Shown in pieces: positions 18,204 to 26,070 of a DNA stretch of 56,662 bases. The notes under the pieces were generated by a model. That model saw nothing but the letters and a program-made list of their open reading frames with translations, did not search any database and had not been told where the DNA came from. The DNA is taken from contig JAIEEQ010000007.1 in assembly GCA_029067355.1 (NCBI GenBank), positions 1-56,662 on the forward strand, written 5' to 3'. The stretch comes from Anaeroplasmataceae bacterium. GTDB lineage: Bacteria; Bacillota_I; Bacilli_A; Acholeplasmatales; Anaeroplasmataceae. The translations under genes and the position numbers were made by a program. Position 1 is the first letter of the stretch. Each line of letters begins with the position of its first letter.

Positions 18204-18731
18204 ATGAAGATTGCGATTATAGGCTTTTCAGGCAGTGGAAAATCAACCCTAGCAAGAAGGCTATCTGAGTTTTATGGAATTGATGTGTTATATTTAGATA
18301 CTGTTCAGTTTAAGCCAAACTGGGTGAAGCGTAAAGATGAAGAAATGACCGCTATTGTCTCCTCCTTTTTAGAAAATCATGAGGCTTGGATTATAGAGGG
18401 GAATTATTTAAGAATCTGTGAGGAACGTTTTTTAGAAGCTGATGTTGTAATTGATTTGGTTTTAAATCGGTTTGTTTGTCTTAAAAATGTAGTTCACAGA
18501 TATCATACTTTCAAGCATAAGACACGCCCAGATATGGCAGATGGTTGTATGGAAAAGCTAGATTTAGAATTTTTAAAGTGGGTTTTTTTCAAGGGCAGAA
18601 CAAGACAAAAAAAGAAGAAGCATAAGCAAATTATAGCTTCTGCAAAATCTGGATATCGGTTTACAAAGCGAAAGCAGGTAAATGAGTATCTCAAGGAATT
18701 AGGAGTTGAAATGAATGAGGCTAGTATGTAG
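18204..18731 (+). CDS. P-loop nucleotide kinase-like ATPase (FlaR/topology-modulation type)
   Basis: 175 residues. The N-terminal Walker A GFSGSGKST (7-15) is followed by FYGIDVLYLDTVQF, WIIEGNY and a Lys/Arg-rich lid, the pattern of small adenylate-kinase-like proteins annotated as DNA topology modulation protein FlaR. The real substrate is unknown. ATG 18204 has TGGAGG upstream; an earlier in-frame start falls in the ffh terminator. It overlaps the next gene by 17 nt, which ties it to the U32 pair. No clear promoter is visible; transcription may read through from ffh. Confidence 0.75.
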   Translation: MKIAIIGFSGSGKSTLARRLSEFYGIDVLYLDTVQFKPNWVKRKDEEMTAIVSSFLENHEAWIIEGNYLRICEERFLEADVVIDLVLNRFVCLKNVVHRYHTFKHKTRPDMADGCMEKLDLEFLKWVFFKGRTRQKKKKHKQIIASAKSGYRFTKRKQVNEYLKELGVEMNEASM

Positions 18732-19545
18732 ACTTTCTGATATAGGCAAGCTTAATGAGGTGGCTTCTTATGTAGATGCAATACTATTAGATGATGGTGT
18801 AACCATAGAAAAGGATATTGCTTTAGTAGCTGAGCTTGGCTTGCTTCCTATCTATAATCTTTGTGAGATGATTTTTCCCTCTATGCTAAAGGAATATAAA
18901 AGCAAAATTATGCGTACAAGGGATCTAGGCTGCTATTATTATATTACTGATATAGGACTTGCACATATTCTAAAGGCAATGGGACTGATTGAACGTACCA
19001 TTTACGACCCGATAACAATGATTACGAATCGACTAGATGCGAAAATATATCAGGAGTATGGCTTTGCTTCTATTGGATTAAGTAATGAAATAACACTTGC
19101 GGATACAAGACAAATGATTGTCTCAGCTGAAATAAAAGCATTCTTGCAGGTGTTTGGATATAGAGGAATGCTTCATACCAGAAGAAGGCTTGTTACACTA
19201 TATCAAAATAAAATAGAAGCCTCCTTTCCTATGAATCATTTGACAATTGAAGAGGCAACAAGAAAGGATACCTTCCCTATTGTAGAAAATAGCTTAGGAA
19301 CTAAAATTTATAGAAGTCATATCATCTGCCTATTAAATGAACTGAATAAAATAAATTTAGAGTATGCATACATGGATGGTTTTGGTATCCAAGATGAGAC
19401 GTTTATTGAGGTTTTAAGGCTATTTGATGCAGTTCGTAAAGGAAAAAATAAGAAAACAGCAGTAGAAGCCTTGGACTCCTTAAATCTTCCTGTTCATGAT
19501 GGCTTTGCTTATCAAGATAGCATCTATGTAAAGGAGGAATTTTAA
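18715..19545 (+). CDS. trhP1: Peptidase U32-family protein, TrhP1-like (tRNA hydroxylation)
   Basis: 276 residues resembling the shorter of the two U32 proteins encoded side by side in Bacillus (YrrN/YrrO, renamed TrhP1/TrhP2), needed with prephenate for 5-hydroxyuridine at tRNA position 34. The TIM-barrel-like half is present; the Cys cluster of the larger partner is not. The gene abuts the partner directly, and no yrrM/trmR methyltransferase gene is beside it, unlike Bacillus. Family membership rests on motif reading and the paired arrangement; the exact role is inferred. Confidence 0.8.
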   Translation: MRLVCRLSDIGKLNEVASYVDAILLDDGVTIEKDIALVAELGLLPIYNLCEMIFPSMLKEYKSKIMRTRDLGCYYYITDIGLAHILKAMGLIERTIYDPITMITNRLDAKIYQEYGFASIGLSNEITLADTRQMIVSAEIKAFLQVFGYRGMLHTRRRLVTLYQNKIEASFPMNHLTIEEATRKDTFPIVENSLGTKIYRSHIICLLNELNKINLEYAYMDGFGIQDETFIEVLRLFDAVRKGKNKKTAVEALDSLNLPVHDGFAYQDSIYVKEEF

Positions 19546-20724
19546 ATGGTTGAATTACTTGCTCCAGCAGGGGATCTAGAAAAATTAAAGATTGCAGTAT
19601 TATATGGAGCAAATGCTGTATTTATTGGAGGTCTTAAATTTTCCCTACGATCTAGAGCGTCTAATTTCTCTATAAATGATATTAAAGAGGGCTGTTTATT
19701 TGCTCATCAGCATCACGCAAAGGTCCATGTTACCTGTAATATTGTTATGCATGAGCAGGATACAGAACAAATTTTAGAATATCTTAAGGCTTTAGAGGCT
19801 GCTGGAGTTGATGCGGTGATTGCCTCCTCCATTCATATCCTAAAGCTTGTTGTAGAGCATACCTCTATGGAGGCTCATGTTTCTACTCAGACCTCCTGCT
19901 TAAACCAAGAGGCAGTTGCCTTTTACCAAGAGCTTGGAGTTCATCGTGTTGTTTTAGGACGTGAATTAACCTTAGAAGAAATTGAACTTGTGAAAAAGGA
20001 CACACAGCTTGATTTAGAGGTCTTCATTCATGGCGGGATGTGTGTTTCCTATTCTGGCAGATGTATGCTTTCTAACAATATGACTAATCGAGATGCAAAC
20101 CGGGGAGGCTGTGCTCATAGTTGTAGATGGAATTATAATCTTTATCAAGAAAACATCAAGAAAAATCCAGATGGAGATTATTTTGCGATGAGCAGCAAGG
20201 ATTTATGTGCAATTCGGGCCATTCCAAAGCTTATGGAATTAGGAATTCATTCCTTCAAGATTGAGGGGAGAATGAAGAGCTTGCATTATATCGCAACGAT
20301 TGTTAAGACCTATCGAATGCTCATTGATGACATTACAAATCATTCGCTTAAGGAATTTAGCTTTTACGAGTCCTTAATCAATAAGGCTGAAAACAGACTT
20401 ACCTCTACGGGATTTTTATTTGGTATTCCTACAATAGAACAGCAGCTCTATGACCTAGATGCCTCTATTCCAAATAAGGATTTTGTGGGGATTGTTTTAG
20501 ATTATGATAAAACTACAAAAAAGGCTACCATAGAACAAAGAAACTACTTTATTCCTCATAGTAGCCTTGAAGTATTTGGACCGCATCATAATGATGTTAT
20601 CCAAATCAAAGAAATATTTGACAAGGATTATCAAAGCCTAGATGCAGCAAGACATCCTAGACAGATTATTTATGTATATACAGAATATCCTTTAGAAAAG
20701 AATGACCTCTTACGACTGAATTAA
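19546..20724 (+). CDS. trhP2: Peptidase U32-family protein, TrhP2-like (tRNA 5-hydroxyuridine synthesis)
   Basis: 392 residues with the U32 signature: N-terminal VELLAPAGDLEKLKIAVLYG, HVSTQTSCLN, and the conserved region EVFIHGGMCVSYSGRC followed by GGCAHSCRW, which supplies the cysteines of the family's iron-sulfur site. The C-terminal beta domain is short, so the protein is slightly smaller than typical. It starts directly after the trhP1 stop, with AAGGAGG inside the preceding gene. Its 3' end overlaps the convergent small gene at 20710 by 15 bp. The protease name is historical; tRNA modification is the known function of this pair. Confidence 0.88.
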   Translation: MVELLAPAGDLEKLKIAVLYGANAVFIGGLKFSLRSRASNFSINDIKEGCLFAHQHHAKVHVTCNIVMHEQDTEQILEYLKALEAAGVDAVIASSIHILKLVVEHTSMEAHVSTQTSCLNQEAVAFYQELGVHRVVLGRELTLEEIELVKKDTQLDLEVFIHGGMCVSYSGRCMLSNNMTNRDANRGGCAHSCRWNYNLYQENIKKNPDGDYFAMSSKDLCAIRAIPKLMELGIHSFKIEGRMKSLHYIATIVKTYRMLIDDITNHSLKEFSFYESLINKAENRLTSTGFLFGIPTIEQQLYDLDASIPNKDFVGIVLDYDKTTKKATIEQRNYFIPHSSLEVFGPHHNDVIQIKEIFDKDYQSLDAARHPRQIIYVYTEYPLEKNDLLRLN

Positions 20725-21027
20725 GCTTCTTACCTTTAAATAGGCAGTGGAGAGCTTTGTATAGTCAATGTCTTCAATGAAATTTGCAATATCGCAAGCA
20801 TCTAAATTGCATTCAAGAAGAGGAATTGAATTGTTGTTTTCCTCCTTTAAGCAGGCAGGATACATCGTAAAATTTAAAAGCTTGTTAATTCCAAAGTATA
20901 ATCTACCTTTGTTTCCATATTGGTAAGCTTTGTAAACGAGTTCCTTTTCAAAGTTACGCTTTGAGCCGTATGCATTATTTAAGGACTGCATAAATACCTC
21001 TGAAATAGTTGTGTTTGTTGTAAGCAT
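20710..21027 (-). CDS. Small soluble protein of unknown function
   Basis: 105 residues, no TM segment, mixed charge, three Cys (in YPACLK and LLECNLDACDI). I recognise no family. It is treated as real because AAAGGAG lies 8 nt before its ATG, no long ORF competes on the other strand, and it fills the whole gap between two recognised genes. Its start is only 29 bp from the divergent start of the DUF45 gene, and its 3' end overlaps trhP2. Its promoter must lie over the start of the divergent gene. Confidence 0.6.
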   Translation of the reverse strand: MLTTNTTISEVFMQSLNNAYGSKRNFEKELVYKAYQYGNKGRLYFGINKLLNFTMYPACLKEENNNSIPLLECNLDACDIANFIEDIDYTKLSTAYLKVRSLIQS

Positions 21028-21056
21028 CTGCTTGGCTCCTTTCTGGTGGTGATTTA

Positions 21057-21725
21057 ATGATAATTGTAGAAGTGAATCAGCATAATTTTAAGGTTGAAGT
21101 ATCCTATAAACGGATGAATCGTAAAATATATATGCGGATTCGAGAGGGTGTGATTTACATTACCACACCTGTAAAGCTATCCTCAAAAAAGATAGAGGAT
21201 ATGATTTTGAAAAACTATAACTACATAATGAAATATATGATGGAATCTAAGAAAATAGACAATCAAATTCACTATTTAGGAAAATCCTATTCTTTACTCA
21301 TTTTAGATTCCTCTTCAGAATCTATTTACATTAAAGATGATGAAATTGTAGTTATGTGTAATCATCCTCTAGCTGTTCAAAGGCTAGTAGAAGTATTATA
21401 TACAAATACGCTCAAGAAGGTTGTCGAAACCTATTCAAGTGATATTTTAGCTAAATTTCAGATAGAAGACTCTGTTGAATTTTCTTATAAACGGGTGAAA
21501 GGATATTATGGAGAATGCTTCCCTAAAAGAAGGAAAATTATTCTTTCTACTCGTCTTGCTAAATATGATCTTAAATATATTCTTTCAGTAATATATCATG
21601 AATGTGCACATTTCAAATATCAAAATCATCAGAAGGAATTTTATGATTATTTAGAAGAACGATACCCAAAGTATAGAAGTGTACAAAAGGAATTGAGGAA
21701 AATTAAGTATAACGAAAAATATTAA
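21057..21725 (+). CDS. DUF45/YgjP-like zinc metallopeptidase
   Basis: 222 residues. The zinc motif HECAH (181-185, HExxH form) is followed by a downstream His in YQNHQKEF, as in the YgjP/DUF45 family. An upstream FSYKRVKGYYGECFPKRRKI segment resembles the strand region that precedes the active site in that family. The N-terminal half is beta-rich. No signal peptide, so it acts in the cytosol; substrate unknown. ATG 21057 follows GGTGGTGAT. Confidence 0.85.
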   Translation: MIIVEVNQHNFKVEVSYKRMNRKIYMRIREGVIYITTPVKLSSKKIEDMILKNYNYIMKYMMESKKIDNQIHYLGKSYSLLILDSSSESIYIKDDEIVVMCNHPLAVQRLVEVLYTNTLKKVVETYSSDILAKFQIEDSVEFSYKRVKGYYGECFPKRRKIILSTRLAKYDLKYILSVIYHECAHFKYQNHQKEFYDYLEERYPKYRSVQKELRKIKYNEKY

Positions 21726-21747
21726 GGGCGTAGTTTTAAAAAATTTC

Positions 21748-21776
21748 TTGATTTTTGGTCCGAGTTTAGGTATAAT
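21748..21776 (+). promoter_or_regulatory. Promoter of greA
   Basis: TTGATT (21748-21753), 17 nt, TATAAT (21771-21776). Confidence 0.75.
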
Positions 21777-21807
21777 AATTAAGCATAATTAATGGAGGTA
21801 TCCGAAA

Positions 21808-22254
21808 ATGAATAAAGATGAAGTATATGAGTTATCCCATGCAGGTGCGAAGGCCCTACAAGAGGAATTAGAAAAATTAAAAACAGTTGACCGTATTCAA
21901 ATCCGTGAAGCCATCAAGGAAGCCCGTGAGCAGGGAGATTTATCTGAGAATGCTGACTATTCCTCAGCTCGTGAACAGCAGGCTAATATTGAAGCTCGTA
22001 TTTTAGAGATTGAAAATATTTTAAAGCATGCAAAAATTATGGATGTAAATACAGTTACAGTAGAATATGTGGATTTAAAGCGTATTTCAACCTTTCAGAT
22101 TGTTGGTACGATTGAGGCTGACCCATTTGCTGGCAAGATTTCAAATGATTCACCCCTTGGAAAAGCTGTATTAGGACATAAGGTTGGAGATGTTTTCCAT
22201 ATATCTACGGAGAATGGTAAGGAATTAAAAGTAAAGCTGATTGAAAGAAAATAA
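21808..22254 (+). CDS. greA: Transcription elongation factor GreA
   Basis: 148 residues. The N-terminal coiled coil carries the acidic tip GDLSENADYSSARE, whose Asp and Glu stimulate RNA cleavage by polymerase. The C-terminal FKBP-like domain ends with SPLGKAVLGHKVGDVFHI. It rescues backtracked RNA polymerase. GGAGG precedes the ATG. Monocistronic, with its own promoter and a terminator whose stem also covers the stop codon of the convergent sigma gene. Confidence 0.96.
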   Translation: MNKDEVYELSHAGAKALQEELEKLKTVDRIQIREAIKEAREQGDLSENADYSSAREQQANIEARILEIENILKHAKIMDVNTVTVEYVDLKRISTFQIVGTIEADPFAGKISNDSPLGKAVLGHKVGDVFHISTENGKELKVKLIERK

Positions 22255-22255
22255 G

Positions 22256-22282
22256 TAGGACACTTTTAGGTGTCCTATTTTT
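22256..22282 (+). terminator. Terminator of greA, shared with the convergent sigma gene
   Basis: A perfect 8-bp stem, TAGGACAC/GTGTCCTA, with a 6-nt loop, then five or more T on the plus strand. The minus strand lacks a good T-run. Confidence 0.85.
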
Positions 22283-22934
22283 TAAGTAAGAAGTATAGCT
22301 TTAATAAGGCTCGCTTCTCAATTCTAGAAACATAGCTACGAGAGATATTCATATCCTTAGCAATTTCCTTTTGAGTTTGACCCTCTCTGCCAATTCCATA
22401 TCGTCTAGAAATGATTTCGTATTCTCGACTATTTAAGGACTTTAAGGCTTCATTTAAATCCTGATGCATTGCTTTTTTTTCATAGGCAGCCATAATATCA
22501 GTGTTTTTGTCCTCTATTAAATCAAGAAGCTCTACCTCATTTCCGTCTTTATCCATAGCTACTGGAGATTGCAGATAGATAAGATTTCTCTTGTTTTTAT
22601 TTGCCCGAAGATGCATCAGAATTTCATTTTCTATGCAGCGGGCAGCGTAAGTTGCAAGCTTATTGCTTGCAGTGATCTGATAGGAATCTACGGCCTTCAT
22701 TAGCCCAAGAATTCCTATTGATAAAATATCGTCCTTATCCTCCTGAGTATTTTCATACTTTTTAGCGATATGAGCGACTAATCTTAAATTGTGCTCAATG
22801 AGCTTAGCTCTTGCTGTTTCATCTTTTGTTTGGGCATATTGCATCAGATACATCCTTTCCTCCTCGTCTGAAAGCTTTTGTGGATAGGACTCACTCTTGA
22901 TGGCTCCAAAAAGTGGTAGCAAGAAAAACAACAT
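22275..22934 (-). CDS. SigK/SigE-like sporulation-type sigma-70 factor
   Basis: 219 residues. A short hydrophobic N-terminus (MLFFLLPLFGAI) precedes region 2 (LIEHNLRLVAHIAKKYENT, then KLATYAARCIENEILMHLR) and region 4 with the HTH QKEIAKDMNISRSYVSRIEKRAL. These blocks are very close to Bacillus sigma-K, including the hydrophobic start that forms the pro-sequence there. The gene is intact with no skin-like insertion. No other sporulation gene is visible nearby, and the organism looks reduced, so this may be a retained factor with another job. AAAGGAG precedes the ATG. Confidence 0.88.
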   Translation of the reverse strand: MLFFLLPLFGAIKSESYPQKLSDEEERMYLMQYAQTKDETARAKLIEHNLRLVAHIAKKYENTQEDKDDILSIGILGLMKAVDSYQITASNKLATYAARCIENEILMHLRANKNKRNLIYLQSPVAMDKDGNEVELLDLIEDKNTDIMAAYEKKAMHQDLNEALKSLNSREYEIISRRYGIGREGQTQKEIAKDMNISRSYVSRIEKRALLKLYFLLKK

Positions 22935-22949
22935 TTTAAAACTCCTTTA

Positions 22950-22978
22950 TTTAAAAGATTATGGAAATAGGATATAAT
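22950..22978 (+). promoter_or_regulatory. Promoter of the yqeG-yqeH-yqeK-rsfS cluster
   Basis: TATAAT (22973-22978) with a weak TTTAAA (22950-22955), 17 nt apart, in the 64-bp divergent gap beside the sigma gene. Confidence 0.5.
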
Positions 22979-22998
22979 ATAAGAAGAGGTAAATAAAA

Positions 22999-23556
22999 AT
23001 GCTAAAAAAATTGATTCCAGATGATTACTATAAAACGATAGAAGATATTCCATACAGTAAACTTTATGCGGATGGAATTAGACTTATTCTTACAGATTTA
23101 GACAATACGTTAATTTCTTATTTGGAAAATGAACCAACAGAAGCCCTTTTTGTATGGAAAAACAAAATAAAGGAAATGGGCTTTGAAATCATTGTTGTTT
23201 CAAATTCAAGAAAGGATCGGGTAGAGCATTTTGCAAATTTGTTGGATGTTCCTTTTATTAAATTTGCTAAAAAGCCTTTGCTTTTTGGAATGAGAAAGGC
23301 TGTAAAGCTAGCTAGCAGGGAATACAAAAAAGAAGAAATTGTAGAGATCGGAGATCAGCTGATGACAGATGTGTTTGCCTCAAAGCGGTTTGGCGTCCAC
23401 ACGATTTTAGTTAAGGCAATTGATAAAAAAACAGAAATTTTCCCTACAAAAATCAATCGGAAACTAGAAAAATTCTTTTTGACACAAATTGAAAGAAGAC
23501 ATCCAAGATTATATCAGCAACATCTTGATCAGTATGTGGTGGACAAAGATGAGTAG
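22999..23556 (+). CDS. yqeG: YqeG-family HAD phosphatase
   Basis: 185 residues. HAD motif I is LTDLDNTLI, motif II IVVSNSRKDR, and motif IV VEIGDQLMTDVFASKRFG, which is the YqeG/type-IIIA phosphatase pattern. In Bacillus yqeG begins the same cluster. The substrate is not settled; some members are phosphatidylglycerophosphate phosphatases. It overlaps yqeH by 8 nt. Confidence 0.92.
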   Translation: MLKKLIPDDYYKTIEDIPYSKLYADGIRLILTDLDNTLISYLENEPTEALFVWKNKIKEMGFEIIVVSNSRKDRVEHFANLLDVPFIKFAKKPLLFGMRKAVKLASREYKKEEIVEIGDQLMTDVFASKRFGVHTILVKAIDKKTEIFPTKINRKLEKFFLTQIERRHPRLYQQHLDQYVVDKDE

Positions 23557-24643
23557 AATATGTAAGGGCTGTGGGGCAATATTGCAGACACAGGATAAAG
23601 AAAAGGCTGGATTTGTTCCTGTTTTAACAGAGGATATGAAAATTTGTAAGCGGTGCTTTCGGATGATGCATTATAATGAGCTTCCTAAAATTGTTGCTAG
23701 TAGGCAGGAATATGAAGAGGTTATCAATGAGGTTGTAAAAAAGAAAGCTCTGATGGTTTTTATTGTGGATATCTTTTCTTTTAAATCTACCTTTCATCCA
23801 TTAATGATTGAACGATTAAGAAAAAAGGATGTCATTGTTGTTGCAAATAAGGTGGATTTGCTTCCAAAAAGCTCAAATCTTTCTAAGGTTGTAGAATGGA
23901 TGAATAGAGAATGTCAAAGGAAAGAGCTCTATCCGCTTGCCATTGGTATAGCCTCTGCTAAAAATGGGGCTTATATAGATGAGTTAGTTGCTACAATAGA
24001 TTTAGCAAGAAAAGAAAGAGATGTCTATTTTGTTGGTGTTGCAAATGTTGGAAAATCCAGTATTATGAATGCGTTGTTAAAAAGAACAACCAGCCTTACT
24101 GAGGATGTTATTGCAACCTCCTTAATCCCAGGAACAACGTTAAAAGCGATACGAATTCCTTATTTTGAAGATAATTGTGCTTTAATTGATACACCTGGAT
24201 TAATCAATGATAAGGATACGTTAAATCAGCTTTTTCCAGATTCCTATAAAGCCATTGTTCCCAATAAAGAAATTAAGCCCGTTACTTATCAGATTACTGA
24301 TCAAAATAGTATTTTCCTAGGCGGACTTGCTTTTTTGAGCTTTAGCACTTCTAAGCCCTCTGTTTCAGCAACCGTATATGCATCAAGCTTGCTATATCTA
24401 CATAGAACAAAAACAGCTAGACTTGAAGAGCTTTTAAAAAATCAGCTTGGAGTATTGTTAACTCCTCCTTCTTTAGAGGAACTAAAGAATATAGAGTATG
24501 AAACAACAACCTTTCAGATTCATGGAAAAAAGAATATCTGGTTTTCGGGCTTTGGCTTTGTTCAAATTATTGGAGATACAAAGGTGGTTGTAAAGTATAT
24601 AAAAAATACGGAGGTTTATATAACAGATGCTATTTTTGGGTAA
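23549..24643 (+). CDS. yqeH: Ribosome biogenesis GTPase YqeH
   Basis: 364 residues. A zinc-finger-like N-terminus (CKGCG, then CKRCF) precedes a circularly permuted GTPase domain with G4 VVANKVDLL ahead of G1 GVANVGKSS and G3 DTPGLIN. The C-terminal domain is of the RNA-binding type. It is needed for 30S assembly. Unlike RbgA in this window, its NKVD motif is intact. ATG 23549 gives the expected CxxC start; the longer frame lies inside yqeG. It overlaps yqeK by 17 nt. Confidence 0.95.
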   Translation: MSRICKGCGAILQTQDKEKAGFVPVLTEDMKICKRCFRMMHYNELPKIVASRQEYEEVINEVVKKKALMVFIVDIFSFKSTFHPLMIERLRKKDVIVVANKVDLLPKSSNLSKVVEWMNRECQRKELYPLAIGIASAKNGAYIDELVATIDLARKERDVYFVGVANVGKSSIMNALLKRTTSLTEDVIATSLIPGTTLKAIRIPYFEDNCALIDTPGLINDKDTLNQLFPDSYKAIVPNKEIKPVTYQITDQNSIFLGGLAFLSFSTSKPSVSATVYASSLLYLHRTKTARLEELLKNQLGVLLTPPSLEELKNIEYETTTFQIHGKKNIWFSGFGFVQIIGDTKVVVKYIKNTEVYITDAIFG

Positions 24644-25202
24644 AATAAGAAAAATGGTAAAGAAAAAATTTACAGATGCAAATCAGCTAGAGCGATACCA
24701 GCATACGCTTGGTGTTGCAAAGATGGCAAAGGCTTTAGCGAAAAAATATCATGTTTCTGTAAAGAAGGCGATGCTTGCTTCCTACTTACATGATTTTTGT
24801 AAGTATGATTCTAAGGAGCAGGTGGATATGCTTTTAAGAGAGGAGGATAAAGCAGTTTGTCAAAACTATCCTGTACTTTATCATTCCTATGCATCTGCGG
24901 AGTATTATAAGAAGAATATTGGAAATGATGAAGAGGTATATCAGGCGATTAGAAACCACGTATGGGGACGTGTGGGAATGTCAAGGCTGGAAGAAATTAT
25001 TTTAATCAGTGATTACACTGAGGAAAACAGGATGTATCCAAATTGTATTGCCTGCCGAGAAATTTTATTATCTGGAAAATTAAATTCAGCAATTTATTAT
25101 TCTACAAAATATACCATAGAATTTTTGCAAAAACAAAACCTTAAGCCACATCCGATGCAGCTTGAGGTATATCATTATTATGAGAGGCTGTGTGAGGTAT
25201 GA
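24627..25202 (+). CDS. yqeK: YqeK-like HD-domain hydrolase (Ap4A-type)
   Basis: 191 residues with an HD phosphohydrolase fold: a His in ERYQHTLGVAKMA, the HD pair in YLHDFCKYD, His in LYHSYASA, and further His in RNHVWGR, then the late Asp in ILISDYTEENR. YqeK proteins split diadenosine tetraphosphate. The SD GGAGG is 12 nt before ATG 24627, rather far; ATG 24654 is an alternative start. In Bacillus aroE, yqeI and nadD lie between yqeH and yqeK; all three are absent here. Confidence 0.9.
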   Translation: MLFLGKIRKMVKKKFTDANQLERYQHTLGVAKMAKALAKKYHVSVKKAMLASYLHDFCKYDSKEQVDMLLREEDKAVCQNYPVLYHSYASAEYYKKNIGNDEEVYQAIRNHVWGRVGMSRLEEIILISDYTEENRMYPNCIACREILLSGKLNSAIYYSTKYTIEFLQKQNLKPHPMQLEVYHYYERLCEV

Positions 25203-25531
25203 CATTAAATGAGATTATTTATGATTGTCTTGGAAAGGTAAAGGCAAATCATGTTTTAGAATATAATGTAAAGGGGATTTCTCCTTTCTTTGATACAATG
25301 ATTCTATCCAGCGTGGATTCAGAGCGTCAGGCTACGGCAGGTGTTTCCTACATTAAGGAGGAGGCTTTAAAGGCTGGCTATGCAATCAGAGGAGTAGAAG
25401 GAGAAAATACACCTTGGGTATTAATAGATTTAAATGATGTCATTGTTTCTATTTTTACAAAAGAGGAAAGAGAGCGTATTTCCTTAGAAAAGATTTATTT
25501 AGAAATTCCCTGCAAGGAAATCAACTTATAG
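25199..25531 (+). CDS. rsfS: Ribosomal silencing factor RsfS
   Basis: 110 residues with the RsfS/DUF143 pattern: an N-terminal helix, a central FFDTMILSSVDSERQATAGV, then WVLIDLNDVIVSIFTKEERE. It binds uL14 and blocks subunit joining in starvation. It overlaps yqeK by 4 nt. The last codons are part of a 36-bp tandem duplication, so the C-terminal tail is repeated, with its stop codon, just downstream. No yqeM methyltransferase follows, unlike Bacillus. Confidence 0.93.
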   Translation: MTLNEIIYDCLGKVKANHVLEYNVKGISPFFDTMILSSVDSERQATAGVSYIKEEALKAGYAIRGVEGENTPWVLIDLNDVIVSIFTKEERERISLEKIYLEIPCKEINL

Positions 25532-25570
25532 TGTTTAGAAATTCCTTGTCAAGAAATTTACTTATAGTAT
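25499..25570 (+). repeat. 36-bp tandem duplication covering the end of rsfS and its stop codon
   Basis: Copy 1 is 25499-25534 and copy 2 is 25535-25570; they match at 29 of 36 positions. In the rsfS frame they read LEIPCKEINL-stop and LEIPCQEIYL-stop. Four of the seven differences fall on third codon positions. A weaker third copy seems to begin at 25571 and merges into the promoter of the next gene. Confidence 0.85.
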
Positions 25571-25598
25571 TTACAAATTGTAAAATAAGGAATATACT
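25570..25598 (+). promoter_or_regulatory. Promoter of the lipoprotein gene
   Basis: TTTACA (25570-25575), 17 nt, TATACT (25593-25598). The -35 sits at the end of repeat copy 2. Confidence 0.65.
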
Positions 25599-25636
25599 AT
25601 ATAAGTAAATAATTTTTTTTGGGAAGGAGAATAATT

Positions 25637-25984
25637 ATGAAAAGATTTTTCAAATATGCTGGTGCATTTGTTGCTTGCTTAAGCTTATTTCTAATGGTTG
25701 CATGTTCTAATGTGTCACAAAGCTATGCAGACAAGATTAATAATGCTGCAAAAGATGAGCCAATTACTCTTGAACAGGTTCGTAAGGATTTAGGAGATGA
25801 GAGTGTAGAAATCCTTGTTCTTAATAGTGGTGTTATTATCTCTGTTAAGGGCTGTAAGACGATGGATGACTTAAAGAAGAAGTTAGAAGAAGATGACAAT
25901 GTTGAAGGTATTATCGTTACAATTGCGTTAGGCAAGGCAACTCATGCTGAATATCGTAAGATTGATACAAGTGATTTAAAATAA
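25637..25984 (+). CDS. Small secreted lipoprotein of unknown function
   Basis: 115 residues. A lipoprotein signal peptide with a basic start (MKRFFKY), a hydrophobic core and lipobox LMVAC places the lipidated Cys at residue 23. The mature part is about 93 residues, charged, and contains one more Cys in VKGCKTMDD. I recognise no domain. ATG 25637 follows AAGGAG. It is flanked by its own promoter and terminator, so it is a single-gene unit. Confidence 0.8.
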   Translation: MKRFFKYAGAFVACLSLFLMVACSNVSQSYADKINNAAKDEPITLEQVRKDLGDESVEILVLNSGVIISVKGCKTMDDLKKKLEEDDNVEGIIVTIALGKATHAEYRKIDTSDLK

Positions 25985-25990
25985 GTAAAT

Positions 25991-26017
25991 AAGGATATCA
26001 GATGGATATCCTTTTTC
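25991..26017 (+). terminator. Terminator after the lipoprotein gene
   Basis: A perfect 9-bp stem, AAGGATATC/GATATCCTT, with a 5-nt loop and a T-rich tract. Confidence 0.88.
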
Positions 26018-26022
26018 TTTTG

Positions 26023-26051
26023 TTGAAAAAAAAGGATATTTTTTGTATAAT
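26023..26051 (+). promoter_or_regulatory. Promoter of the thyA-folA-plsC run
   Basis: TTGAAA (26023-26028), 17 nt, TATAAT (26046-26051), then the SD AGGTGAT before the thyA ATG. Confidence 0.8.
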
Positions 26052-26070
26052 AGAAACTAGGTGATATTTA

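Noticed and set aside
18181-18206. TTGACA after ffh as a promoter for the kinase-like gene
   Set aside because: No -10 at the right distance, and it overlaps the ffh terminator T-run.
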